The notes: generated by a model not told the origin, from the letters alone. Shown: positions 48,305-59,519, counted from the stretch's first letter. The stretch: DNA of 64,000 nt from Mangifera indica (GCF_011075055.1 NC_058150.1:9834330-9898329); one strand, 5' to 3'. Numbers and translations are program-made.

Positions 48305-50503
48305 TTAATAAGTATGACAAATTAAGTAAGGTTTGATAACATATAAACAAACCATAAGCCTTAAATACTTATCGAGGGCCCTCTTATGGAATATAGTAGT
48401 GGCGACGCCCATTCTTAGTCTTTTAGAATGTTTCGATGTGAAATTGAATGAACGATCTCGTGCAAGGTATTCCATAAACATAAGTGAAAAAATGCTATAG
48501 TTCTCGCTCGATGCATCTTGTTTTGGGATGTCATGAAGACATTTGTATTGTAACTTTGGTGGAGTATCTAACAGTTAAATTCCCTTTGATGCATAATAAT
48601 TACTTGCCTTCATTAGGTGTGTTAGTGTCCTATATGGCATCATCAACTTTTTCATCCTCTCTAAGCTAGTGGTATATTAGGCAGAGTCATATACATACAA
48701 CTTCCAATCGTTGATATCCAATACATCACACACCCAATGTTAGTTATCAATGTTCAATAGAATGAATACCTATCAACCAATGAAGAGAAATAAGTATAGT
48801 TACCAATAACTGTATATCGTAAACGACTTACAGTTGTAAACGACCTTGTCAACACTACTCCACTGTCGAAAGAATTCAATGGATTGTAGACGTGAGACAT
48901 CATTAATTTGATCTAGGAAAAATGATGACCACTTGATATTTGCACCCAACCATTTGAACTCATCGTAGCATTATGGGAGAAGTGTTACAAAATGGGTCGA
49001 AACAATTGTCCAGTTACTATCTAGAAAAGATTTGTGAAGTATTCCCATAAAGACTTCGGTGTGCTATGTTTACAAATAAGTAAGCCATATGTTTACAGTT
49101 ATACCCAATATGAACAAATACAAAGGAATGGTGCATACCGTGTTTTCTAACCATTGACCCTGATTAACAATTTGGGCCTACCAGGGTTTGCTCATGTAAG
49201 CTATCCTTCCAGTTGGTTCCCCGAGGAAGACACATCGGCTGTCAGTTTCTGATACATGGCGGTACCACAATAAGAACTCATTGTAATCCCCAGCCAATCG
49301 TAAGTCAGTAGGATGGTTCTCAGGTATGGGTTGTTGTTCTTTTTAGCCTTTATTGAATCTGTGAATAGACTGACCAATCGTTTTCTTTTACAAAGCACAC
49401 AGTCGAATGCTAACATTTTTTTTGTTATCATCAGATTTTGAGTAGTTATTGATTGGTCTTGCTCTTTTTATTGAACATCATCGTCTGATGAGTCATCCAA
49501 TTGAAAAAAAAAAATTATGGTTATCATTATTTCATAATACTACTAATTGAGAAAAACAATATATAGTTGATAATAACTTCTACTGATCCTGATGTTTAAA
49601 CATAAGAATCTTCAAGTCTCGTCATTTGATTATTTAATGAGGATTGGAGTCTCTGCATCTCCCCTAGAAGCATCGATGTTTGTTATTGTCATTGTTCCCA
49701 CATCTCCCTACGAAACATTGATATTTGTTTTTGCCATTGATCTTGCATCTCTCCACAGAATATCGATGCCTGTTGCTGCCACTACGCTTGCATATCCCCA
49801 TGAAACATCGATGCCTACTACTGGCACTGCTCTTATAGCTCCTTATGAAAAACTGATGCTTGAGAAAGGATATCTTGCACTGGTGGGGATGTAATAGGGA
49901 TAAATGGGACTTGTGACCTAGCAGTTGCGATCGTGAAGACCCTTGAGAGGTTGCCTAAAAGGGAATAAGATGAATCGACTGGGCATTATCATTATCGTTA
50001 GAATCTGTAGACTCATCATTTGATGATACTAGTTGAGTCTATTCTCCCATAAACTCCAGAGCCCAAATGTACCACTCAGAGTTACGTTCGGTCTCTGTCA
50101 GACATAATGCAGTTGTAATCCCTTCCTAAAACATAAAGGAAATTTATAAAAATGAATGAAATGATGGAGTGAATAAAAAAACGTAAATCAGCCAACGAGC
50201 AACTTACTGGAAGAGCGTTCCAAAGTTTTGATATGTCATCCCAAGTCAGTAGTATATTTGTCTTCCATTTCAAGATACGAGGGATTTGATAATTTGCTTC
50301 CAAACAGACATAAGGTGATAGGTTATGAATCGTCTCATAAATCCAATACTACAGAATGTACAATATTTATGGTTAGTATTAATAGTTATCAAGATAAATG
50401 CTAACTTTATTCATTATACGATACTTACTTGGAAAGCAATTGGGTATCCCAAAATACTATAATTAACAAATGAGAGTGGACTTCTGTAGGGCAGGTAGTG
50501 TTT
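48305..50503 (-). pseudogene. DUF1985 / Ulp1-like protease gene of MULE3, C-terminal part
   Basis: Reading leftward from the MULE4 insertion: end of the DUF1985 domain with G-Y-P-I-A-F-Q and a GT donor (about 50435), a Y-E-T-I-H-N-L exon (50205-50345), a linker, and the protease domain (48305-49430). The His box is kept (H-W-V, codon 48737-48739, but with an adjoining TAA), and the V-Y-D-S Asp is kept. The Cys box reads S-S-E-N-Y-S-I-F where the family has G-D-C-G, with Cys changed to Tyr (48497-48499). The N-terminal half is not upstream on this strand; a candidate lies inverted at 56490-57165. Confidence 0.72.
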
Positions 50504-50560
50504 GGGAAATTAATTAAAATAAGCAAAATTATAAGCGTTTATACGTTTTTAGGCCAACCG
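50504..50560 (+). repeat. Left TIR of MULE4
   Basis: Matches the right TIR (56211-56265, inverted) and the left end of MULE5 (57166-57220) almost base for base through TTTTTAGGCCAAC. Its near identity implies a younger element than MULE1-3. Confidence 0.88.
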
Positions 50561-50989
50561 TAGTACTTTTTACTTTTATAAGCAAACCAATATTTTTATT
50601 TCAATAATACCTCTTTCTCATTTCACATAACTAATCTACTTACGTAGTTTTCATCTTATTTCACCATCATCTCCTCTCTCAACGCTCTTCTTCTATCAAC
50701 ACTCTAACGATAACACATTTTATTTGTGTTGTTTCTATCATTCATCATCATCATCATATATCAAGTAAGTTTCTTTTCCGTTTCCTTTATATAATAGCAA
50801 TTTGTATGCAGAAAACTTTAAAGCTAATAACTTTTCTAGAGATAAAAAGTTAAAAACTGCAATCAACACCTCTTGCGTGGTTTTCTTTTGCTTGAATCTT
50901 TTTATAAATATTTATATTTGTGCACTCAATAGTTTTGTTACCCAGATCTAAGTAAAATCGAAAATCGCAGTACATTTCTGGTAAATTGC

Positions 50990-51435
50990 GTGGTTTGAGT
51001 TTTACGTGTTTGCATTTTGCATTTTGTGTGGTTTACGTTTTGTGCGGTTTGTGTTTTGTGCAGTTTGTGTGTTTGCGTTTTGCGTGTTTGCGTTTTGTGT
51101 TTTGCGTTTTGCGTTTGCGGTTTACGTTTATGTTTTGCATTTTGCTTTTTGCATTTGCTGTTTACGTTTATGTTTTGCGTTTTGTGTTTTGCGTTTTGCA
51201 TTTGCATTGCATTTGCGTTTTACGTTTTGTGTTTTGCGTTTGCGTTTGCATTTTGCGTTTTGCGTTTGCATTTTGTATGGTTTGCATTTTATGTGTTTGC
51301 GTTTTGTGTGGTTTGGTTTTACGCGGTTTGCGTTTTGCGTTTTGCGTTTGCGTTTTGCATTTTGCGTTTGCGTTTACGTTTTGCGTTTTGCGTATTTACG
51401 TATTTGCGTTTTGCGTTTTGCGTTTTGCATATTTG
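50990..51435 (+). repeat. TTTTGCG-type degenerate simple repeat
   Basis: About 440 bp made almost entirely of TTTGCG, TTTTGCG, TTTGCGG and close variants, with strong T/G bias on the plus strand. It lies between the left TIR and the transposase start of MULE4. It keeps three frames open by chance, giving Cys/Phe/Val/Leu-rich pseudo-proteins that should not be taken as genes. Confidence 0.9.
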
Positions 51436-51454
51436 GGTTAACAGAGGTGATAAT

Positions 51455-52160
51455 ATGAAATATATTGGTGGAGTTCAAACATTTGTATCAGTTAGGAAAA
51501 ATATAAATTTTGATGGTTTTGTAGAAGCAGTGTGTTCTCGTTTGGGCATTAATCAAAGTTGCAATATTGTAAAAAATTACATGCAAAATCTGACCACCTA
51601 TAGTGATTTACCCTATTTGTTGAAGGATGATTTTGATATACAGATTATGATGAGGTTATCAAAGACACATAAAAGGGATCTGTTATTTCTTATAGTGTTT
51701 ACAAGGGCCTATCAAACCAATAACTATGCACCGATATGAAGTGCACAGTGTGGGCCAGTCGATCGCTATAGTGGATCTATGTGCGAGGGAGTGCAATTAT
51801 AAGAAATTTCAATTGTCACATATTCCGTGTACACACGTTGTAGCCGTGGCCAGGTTTTAGAATCTTTCTGATTGTTATCAATGGGAAAGCAAATACTATT
51901 CAACCGAATATTGGCAAGCAGTATATAGAGAGAGTGTTGAACCACTAGGAGATCCTTCTGAAAGGTTACGTCTGGAGAATCTTCCCACGGTCCATCCACC
52001 TCCAATACAGAGTCGACGTTCAGGTCGACCATAAGAACAAAAAAGAAGACCATCACAGGGGGAGAAAGTACATCAACTTGTTTGTAGTCGATGTCGCGAG
52101 CGTGGGTATACTAGGATTACTTGTACGAACCCTTTATCCGAGGCAAGGCGAGGGACATGA
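51455..52160 (+). pseudogene. mudrA: mudrA remnant of MULE4 with the catalytic core deleted
   Basis: The PB1-like N-terminus (M-K-Y-I-G-G, F-V-S-V-R-K-N-I at 51455-51720) is followed at once, in another frame, by a SWIM finger (C-N-Y-K-K-F-Q, then I-P-C-T-H at 51790-51840) and a zinc-knuckle remnant (C-S-R-C, then R-I-T-C at about 52085-52125). The MuDR DNA-binding domain and DDE core, about 1.3 kb in MULE3, are missing. The gene cannot make a transposase; movement of this element would need one supplied from elsewhere. Confidence 0.82.
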
Positions 52161-52737
52161 TGTGCTGGTCTTCCATTGCATTTCAAGTATCAGGTTACTA
52201 TACATTACATCACATTTGCATTTCAAGTTTATTTAAAACTATAATATTTTATGCGTCCTATTGCAGGTATGGCAAATTCCTTTTTTTAGGATAGGTTGGA
52301 GTGGTTAAATGTGCACTGTGGCAAATTCATTTTTTTGTTTTATATTTGTATTAATCACTTTGTACATTAAACGTTGTATTTTTTCCTGTATCAATCAATG
52401 GTTATTGTGTTGTAATTTAATATTTAAAAAAAAAATTGGCATAGTCTCCCCTATATCATTAACATTATTCATATCTTCATCTGCTGCATGTTTATATTTT
52501 ATCCAAAAATACACTCTAATATATATATCAATCCAACCAAACTTCGTACCGAAGCAACAACAATAAAATACTATCATAATAACCACTAACATAACAAAAT
52601 AAATATATATACATACCATTTACACATGCAATCCAAAAAATTAATAAATAAATATACATTGACCTTTTCCACGAGAAACTCAAAAAATTAATAAATCTAC
52701 ATAAGTAAGTAACCAAATCAACCAGTGCACCCGTGAG

Positions 52738-55700
52738 CAAAAATCTTAAACGCGATCATCCTGCGTAAACGAATAGTGTTAGAGGCTACATAATTAAATG
52801 GCTGACCGGTGGCTAAATACTCTATCATCAGAAGTGTGAAGACTTCACAATCACCCGAGGCTTTGCCTTGTTATGGAACATCGGTACATCGCACAAGCGT
52901 GAATGGCTCCAAGTTAGGGTCATCACCCCTAACATCCTAATAGCTAGTGGTACTAATGATAGCCAGAAGGTATTGATATCGTGTCATCATGTCGATGAAC
53001 TTTTTTGTGGAAGATATGAACTTAATTGAAGAGTCGTAAACGGTCAGACTCCACGTATTGAGGTCAATTTCTCCACACGCCCAATGTTGACAATCATAAT
53101 TAATAGGAATGTACACCTGCAAAAGAAATAACAAAAGGTTAGTATATAACATAATCTTAATTAAAGATGTGTAACTGATTATATAATTTTGAACTTTTTA
53201 ATTACTTTGTCAACTCTCGCCCATGCAACGTATCTCATATCCTTTCCCCGTTCTAACAGCTGTGGACATATCCCTTCAATAGGATCTAGTAATAGTCGAG
53301 GCCATTGAAGGTTTTCACAATCAACCCTTTCTTGATCCTGTAAAATACGTGGTAGCCAACCATCCCAAAACGCATCAACACATGTCCAATTAGCATTTGG
53401 GTAGGAATGGCGCAACATCACCAAGTAACTATCCATATTCTGAAAAAACAACATAAACATATAATTACTTTGTTTATAGTAACGATAATGTACAAATATA
53501 ATATAAAAATATATTGATAACGTAGTCACCTCATCCGTTAGCCACTTGTTTTCGGTGTAAATCTCGTCCCACCAGTCAAGCTTCTTACAAGGCCTGTGCA
53601 AATAAGTTAATGCTGTGTCATTATTGTTAACGTTATCATACCATTGATCAAAATCAATATTCGCTGGTTGGTTCCCTTGTCGTGCCCGGTGTTGTCTCAT
53701 AGGATCTGTAAAAGAGCTGAGTAGTGCCCGCCCCTTCTTGATAATTCTTTCCTATAATGTCCTTCGGGTATTCAACCGAGGTTGAAATGGTGTCTCTATA
53801 GGTCTATGCTCAGTCACCACATCATAATAATCAGGTGCACAAACATCATCATCTTGGGCGACCTCAATAATGACCTCCACTGACTCATCCTGTGTTATCA
53901 TGAAAGATTATTATAATATATTTATCATCGTTACATTTTAAATGTTAAACATATGATTTTTGGACTTACTAACCTCATATCCAGGGGTGACATGAAACAT
54001 ACGTTGCATCTCACACACTTTTGTTTCAATAGATGTTTGTCGCTCTTTAAATTGTCTAAAACGTTCATCCACTGTTTCCATAAACCCATGTAGCATTTCC
54101 TCAATACGAACATATTCAGTAGTAGATGTGGATGTAGTATGTGTAACATCGGGGGATCTTCTTATCGTTTCACGAGGTGACATTGATGTTCTATGTGTGG
54201 AACGACACTCTGATCTAGTAACCGGTGGTGGAGACTATCCAGACATGCTTGGACTATGTATAGGTGTGCTTTGACGTGTGGGGTGAGGAGATTGGATTGC
54301 ACCACTAGGTCGAATAGGGATACGGTTATCATCAGATTCATCTGTGTACCCCATGTAATCCATAACCTCTCTAAACCAAACTGATTGCTTCTCCTCAACA
54401 GATGGAATCAAGACAGGAGTGACAACATCCTAACAAATATTTTAATAAATATATCAATTTTTTATATATAACTAATTAACTTGATTTTTTATGTCAAAAA
54501 TAAGTTAACATACCTGAGAAATTCCAAATATGTTATTCACAAGATCCCACCCCGGCTGCTCAAGTGACTTTCATCTCAACATGCGAAGGATCCTATCTTT
54601 GGACTTGTAAGCTGCGAAACCCCCCAGGTTACTGAGAGTTTCATAAATCCATATCTGTATCCCATATAAAGATAAAATTTATGAAATGAATATGCAACCC
54701 AAAAAAGTAAAAGAAAAAATAATATAAGTCATATTTATTTATAAGGTTACCTGAAATGCAACTGTAAATCCCATCAATGCATAACATTGCACTGGAATGT
54801 CTGGATCGTATGCTCGATGCTTATTCATAACTTTTTCATATAGTTTCTCCACTGCTCGATTCATTGATTCTGCAGTCAACCTCCAAACCATAGTCCCCCA
54901 TGGAAATCTATTGAAACTGTCCCATCATTTACTAACTACATTATATGTTCTGATACCACTCTTCGGTTATCTACTCCCAATAATCCATAATGTATCAGAT
55001 ATAATACAGCTATTTTGACTGCATCTTCATCATTGTCTCCCCACGCCTTAGACATGAAACTTTTACCTAGATCCCTATGAGTCACTATTTTACCACTTCG
55101 AAAGTATTTGTTTCTAAAATTCAAAGAATTTGTGGTTATGTAATCAATTATATCTGATTCTGTACTAAACCTCAATCTAGTAATCATAGCAAACTCAATC
55201 AGACTAAATCTACAATCGACCCCATTTAATCGAACCAAAACACTTCTCCCAACTCACTCTTATTTACTTGTCGAAATAATACACTGTGTAATAGGGTTGA
55301 ACTATATCCATATACTTCAAGATCTAAAAAATGTCCAAAACATGTTTCTGTAAATAATATTTTTTGCTCTAAACTCAATTTTGCTCTAATGTGTTTCACT
55401 GTATCCTTGTGACTACGAATATTAATGGTAACTCTAAAATCATGCATATCATGAAATTGTCTCTCTTCCACTTGATTATTAATTGGAAATTTCTGTGAAA
55501 ACAAATTTAAAATTAAATGAAATGTTTTTAGTTTCATTCAATAAATAAAGCTTAAATTTAAATAGTTATAAAGCAGATTTCACATTTTGTAATTAGCATT
55601 TTGCGTTACTTTGCGCGCGGTGCGCGATGTTTATGCGCGGTGTATGTGTGTAGATAATCGGTTTGCGCAGTGTATGCACGCTTTGCGCGGTGGCTCTGCA

Positions 55701-55996
55701 AATTTGCGTGGGTTTCGTCTTTCGACGATTGTAATTTCAAGCATCTATTAACATCAAAACTATATTATTGTATACCATTCAAAAACATATATACATAAAT
55801 CGGCAGATTTTAGGGTTTCACTGTAAAAACCCTACCCACCACCGCAACCGATGCACATTCTCAACAAAAATAATTTTTCATCCAATACATCCCAACACTA
55901 AACCATCTCAATAAATTATTTACACTGAATCATCAATTTATCAACAACATTAAACCAAATAAATAAATACAAATGGTAACTAACCTGTGAAGCCAT
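52738..55996 (-). pseudogene. DUF1985 / Ulp1-like protease gene of MULE4
   Basis: Proposed exon 1 is Met-Ala-Ser-Gln (55985-55996) with a GT donor. Exon 2 begins at 55492 with K-F-P-I-N-N-Q and carries DUF1985 (to about 54750). Exons of a Ser/Thr/Pro linker (53940-54420) and the protease (52738-53700) follow. The catalytic set is complete: His (53094-53096, Q-H-W), Asp (53033-53035, V-Y-D-S) and Cys (52847-52849, G-D-C-E). Damage: a one-base deletion near 55230 compared with MULE5, and two in-frame stops (52937-52939 and 52871-52873) between the Asp and Cys boxes. C48 enzymes of this type cut SUMO-like conjugates; the role in MULEs is unknown. Confidence 0.8.
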
Positions 55997-56210
55997 TGTT
56001 GATATATTGCCATTGTCGGTGCCGCTTTTACTGCTTTTAGGATATTTGCCGGTGATTCTCGCTCAGTGTTTTCAGATTTCTGATTTAGGCTTTCTCTTTT
56101 CCGTTTTCGGCAAAAGTAACTTTGAAAATGATTGACTTTGGATTTTACTTGGTTTTTCAACATAAGGGTAAAAAAAATACAGTTTGCTTATTTTGATAAA
56201 ACTTTTCTAC

Positions 56211-56265
56211 GTTGGCCTAAAAACGTATAAACGCTTATAATTTTGCTTATTTTAATTAATTACCC
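56211..56265 (-). repeat. Right TIR of MULE4
   Basis: Inverted copy of 50504-50558. Its outer edge TACCC ends at 56265. Confidence 0.88.
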
Positions 56266-56489
56266 AAGTAAAGAGTAAATATTATATTGTTAGAATAAAT
56301 ATTATTTTGTTAAATAATAAATTTATTTAAGTATCTAGCAAGTAAAGAAATATAGACAACATTTTTATTCAAATGTTATATTAGTTAATGTCAACCATGT
56401 TATTTTAATAATGATAATCTAGTTTGTTTGATTGATCTTTGATTAATCTTTTATTAATTACATTAACGGATTAATATATTTTCAGACAT

Positions 56490-57165
56490 TTGCAATCAAC
56501 TACCAAGAGGGGGCATACAGATTCTATGATGCGTATACATTCCGAGTGCACATGTCACTTTAGACAAAAATGGACACTGTAACTATACTTAGGAATAAAC
56601 TAACATTTACTCAAAGAGCTATTTTTCGAACAACCTATTTTGGACACTTTTTAGATTTGGCAGAACCATGATTTGATGTCGTTTTCATACAATCGATGTT
56701 ATTTTGGATGATTAATCGCGAGAACCCAGAAAAAGAAATGTGGTTCAAAATAAATAATGTTGAGTTTCGATTCAGCCCTGTAGAATTTGTGCTAGTTAGT
56801 GGTCTGATTTTCGGGGAGGACATCGATGTGTCCAACTATATTGATTGCACAGAGACGCCTCGACTAAGAGAGGATTACTTCCCTCTCATTCACAGGTTGT
56901 TATACCATGAGGAGATCGAGCAAGCAGTTGACGATCAAATATGGGGAGACAATGACACCAACGCAGTGAAGTTCGCGGTATTATACTTTTCGTTTATGGG
57001 ATTATTAGGGGCAGACAATAAAACAAGAATACCTGATCAATTTTTGCATTTAGCGGACAATCTAGATGCATTTAGTCAATACCTATGGGGACGGTTACAT
57101 AAAATAAAACAAATGAATCAATGTGAAAGGGTATCCATAACAAATATCAATATTGTGTTGAACAC
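56490..57165 (+). pseudogene. DUF1985 domain fragment (N-terminal part), probably from MULE3
   Basis: The frame at 56521-57165 shows F-R-V-H-like start, R-T-T-Y-F-G-H-F-L-D-L, then W-F-K-I-N-N-V-E-F-R-F-S-P-V-E-F, I-W-G-D-N-D and a G-L-L-G-A-D-N box, all DUF1985 features. One stop breaks it near 56670. It ends exactly at the TIR of MULE5. It is the part missing from the protease gene at 48305-50503, but lies on the opposite strand, so the segment between the two MULE copies may have been inverted. Assignment to MULE3 is inference. Confidence 0.65.
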
Positions 57166-58469
57166 GAGTAATTAATTAAAATAAGCAAAATTATAAGCGT
57201 TTATACGTTTTTAGGCCAACGTAGAAAAGTTTTACCAAAATAAGCAAACCGTATTTTTTTTACTCTTTTTACGCTTATGTTGAAAAACCAAGTAAAATTC
57301 AAAGTCAATCACTTTCAAAGTTACTTTTGCCAAAAACGGAAAAGAGAAAGCCTAAATAAAAACTCTGAAAACATTGAGCGAGAATCATCGGCGAATATCC
57401 TAAAAGCAGTAAAAGCGACACTGACAACGACAATATATCAACAATGGCTTCACAGGTTAATTACCATTTGTATTTATTTATTTGGTTTAATGTTGTTGAT
57501 AAATTGATGATTCAGTGTAAATAATTTATTAAGATAGTTTAGTGTTGGGATGTATTGGATGAAAAAATTATTTTTGTTGAGAATGTGCATCGGTTGTGGT
57601 GGTTACGATGGTGGGTAGGGTTTTTACAGTGAAACCCTAAAATCTGCCGATTTATGTAAATATGTTTTTGAATGTTTTGAATGGTATACAATAATGTAGT
57701 TTCGATGTTAATGGATGCCTGAAATTACAGTCGTCGAAAGATGAAACCCACGCAAATTTGTAGAGCCACCGCGCAAAGGGCGCATACACTGCGCAAACCA
57801 CGCCAACTGCGCAAACTGTTCGTTCCCAAACCGAGTTAATGCGCGCATAAACTGCGCAAACCGATTATCTACACGCATACACTGCATATAAACATCGCGC
57901 AAACCGCGCGCAAAGTAACGCAAAATGCTAATTATAGAATGTGAAATCTGCTTCATAACTATTTAAATTTAAGCTTTATTTATTGAATGAAACTAAAAAC
58001 ATTTCATTTAATTTTAAACTTGTTTTCACAGAAATTTCCAATTAATAATCAAGTGGGAGAGAGGCGATTTCATGATGCGCATGATTTTAGAGTTAGCATT
58101 AATATTCGTAGTCACAAAGATATAGTGAAACATATTAGAGCAAATTTAAGTTTAGAGCAAAAAATATTATTTAGACAAACGTGTTTTGGACATTTTTTAG
58201 ATCTTAAAGTGCATAGATATAGTTCAACCCTATTACACAGTGTATTATTTCGACAAGTAAATAAGGGTGAGTTGGGAGAAGTGTTTTGGTTTCGATTAAA
58301 TGGGGTCGATTGTAGATTTAGTCCGATTGAATTTGCTATAATTACTGGATTAAGGTTTAGTACAGAATCAGATATAATTAATTACATAACTGCAGATTCT
58401 TTGAATTTTAAAAACAAATACTTTCGAAGTGGTAAAACAGTGACTCATGGGGATCTAGGTAAAAGTTTC
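57166..58469 (+). mobile_element. MULE5: truncated inverted copy of the MULE4 right end
   Basis: From the TIR (GAGTAATTAATTAAAATAAG) through a proposed Met-Ala-Ser-Gln first exon, intron and DUF1985 exon, it is about 95 percent identical by eye to the inverse of 55056-56265. The main differences are an extra GCGCAAAC-rich stretch at about 57795-57862 and a few small indels. Homology ends sharply at 58469, where a Ty3-gypsy fragment begins. Confidence 0.88.
57444..58469 (+). pseudogene. DUF1985 gene 5' part in MULE5
   Basis: Exon 1 at 57444-57455 (four codons, GT donor) and exon 2 from 58032 (CACAG acceptor) up to 58469. Exon 2 is open throughout (K-F-P-I-N-N-Q start, then Q-T-C-F-G-H-F-L-D-L, C-R-F-S-P-I-E-F-A and the G-D-L-G-K-S-F end). 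The protease half is missing. The longer open frame starting at 57987 includes intron sequence and a foreign tail after 58469. Confidence 0.75.
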
Positions 58470-58479
58470 ACCCAACTTC

Positions 58480-59480
58480 TGATTGCATCAAAATTTTAGG
58501 AGGATTTGTCAATGGATTTTATCATGGGGTTGTCGAAAGTGACAAAAAGAGATACTATATTAATAGTGGTTGATCGATTGACCGAGTATGCTCATTTCTT
58601 TGCATCTTGACATCCCTTATGACTAAGAATGTAACCAAAATATTTATCAAGGAGATTATGTGACTCCATGGGTTTTTATGCACCATAATCTCATATAGGG
58701 ACAGGTTGTTTCTGAGCCATTTTTGGACTAAATTATTTAGCTTGACAGGTATCTATTTGAAATTTAGTTCAGCTTATCATCCTAAAATCAATAAACAATT
58801 TGAGGTGGCTAACCGAAGCTTGGAGACTTAACTTCGATGTTTTTGTTTTAGGTAGCATCGTCAATGGCCAAAATGGCTACTTTAGGCAGAATATTGGTAC
58901 AATATTATATTTCATAGTTCCATAGGCATGTCTGCATTTAGGGCAATATATGAAATAGATTTTCTGCCATTGATGAGATTGGTGGAAGAAGATTCGAAGC
59001 TCAAGGAAGTCAACATAATGATTAAACAAAGGAACTTGATTTTAGATAAGCTGAAGGAGAATCTCATGAAAGCTCAAGAAAGAATAAAAAGCGTAGTAGA
59101 TAGGAGAAGAAAGAGAAATGGACTTCCGGCTGGTGAACATGTGTTTCTCCAAATTCAATCATATTGTTTTCGCTGTTTAGCCTCTTGGCCAAATAAGAAG
59201 TTAAGTCCATGCTTTTATAAGCCCTATGAGATCCTAGAAAGACTAGGACAAGTTGTATACAAGCTGAAACTTTCATCATCTACTAAGATCCTTCTTATTT
59301 TTCATATTTCAGAGTTAAAGAGAAGAGTTCGCCTTAATATTTCGAGTTAACCGCTCTTGGCTTGTTTGAGTGATGAAACCAAGCTAGTGGTGCATCTAGA
59401 AGAGATTAAGGAGTATAGATAATCACCACAAGGAGAATTTGAACTCCTTATCAAGTGGCAACAATTACAAGAGTGTGATA
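58480..59480 (+). pseudogene. Ty3-gypsy (chromovirus) integrase fragment
   Basis: Starts with the integrase core (E-D-L-S-M-D-F-I-M-G-L, then V-V-D-R-L-T-E-Y-A-H-F). It continues through S-A-Y-H-P-K-I-N and E-V-A-N-R-S-L-E-T to the C-terminal domain, open at 58928-59350 with R-R-K-R-N-G, F-Y-K-P-Y-E-I-L and H-I-S-E-L-K. Near 59425-59470 a chromodomain remnant reads P-Q-G-E-F-E-L-L-I-K-W. Stops occur after the core, and a Trp codon before the first block is now TAG. No gag, protease or reverse transcriptase is attached. Confidence 0.85.
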
Positions 59481-59505
59481 ACACATGAGAACTATGATAA
59501 CACAA

Positions 59506-59519
59506 GGGGGGAGGGAGGG
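59506..59519 (+). other. Purine tract, possible polypurine tract of the chromovirus
   Basis: GGGGGGAGGGAGGG lies about 40 bp past the chromodomain remnant, where a plus-strand primer tract is expected before the 3' LTR. The purine-rich DNA continues to about 59640. No LTR copy is available to confirm it. Confidence 0.45.

Larger units (their letters stand above)
50504..56265. mobile_element. MULE4: TIR-bounded element nested in MULE3
   Basis: Nearly perfect TIRs: the left end (50504) and the inverted right end (56265) share GGG(A/T)AATTAATTAAAATAAG and on through AATTATAAGCGTTTATACG and TTTTTAGGCCAAC, about 54 bp. Inside are a rightward, internally deleted transposase gene and a leftward DUF1985/Ulp1 gene. 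No matching 9-bp duplication flanks this copy (GTAGTGTTT left, AAGTAAAGA right), so its surroundings have been rearranged since insertion. Confidence 0.85.
55056..58469. repeat. Large inverted repeat (MULE4 right end / MULE5)
   Basis: Arm 1 is 55056-56265 and arm 2 is 57166-58469, separated by a 900-bp spacer (56266-57165). Both arms include the TIR, proposed first exon, intron with GCGC-rich repeats, and the DUF1985 exon start. Transcription across it would give a long, near-perfect hairpin RNA. Confidence 0.88.

Noticed and set aside
44626..48420. Shared AAGAATGGG..GTCGCC text at 44626-44645 and 48390-48410 (inverted) as a hidden repeat
   Set aside because: The second site codes for an R-L-R-M-G-V-A stretch of the protease, and the similarity is short.
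50986..51441. Three overlapping long open frames with Cys/Phe/Val/Leu-rich proteins
   Set aside because: They arise from the TTTTGCG repeat, which lacks stops in several frames. There is no natural start or domain.
50495..56274. A 9-bp target duplication around MULE4
   Set aside because: GTAGTGTTT and AAGTAAAGA do not match. The absence is used as evidence for rearrangement instead.
59506..59519. G-quadruplex
   Set aside because: Only three separated G runs are present, and its place after the chromodomain fits a polypurine tract better.
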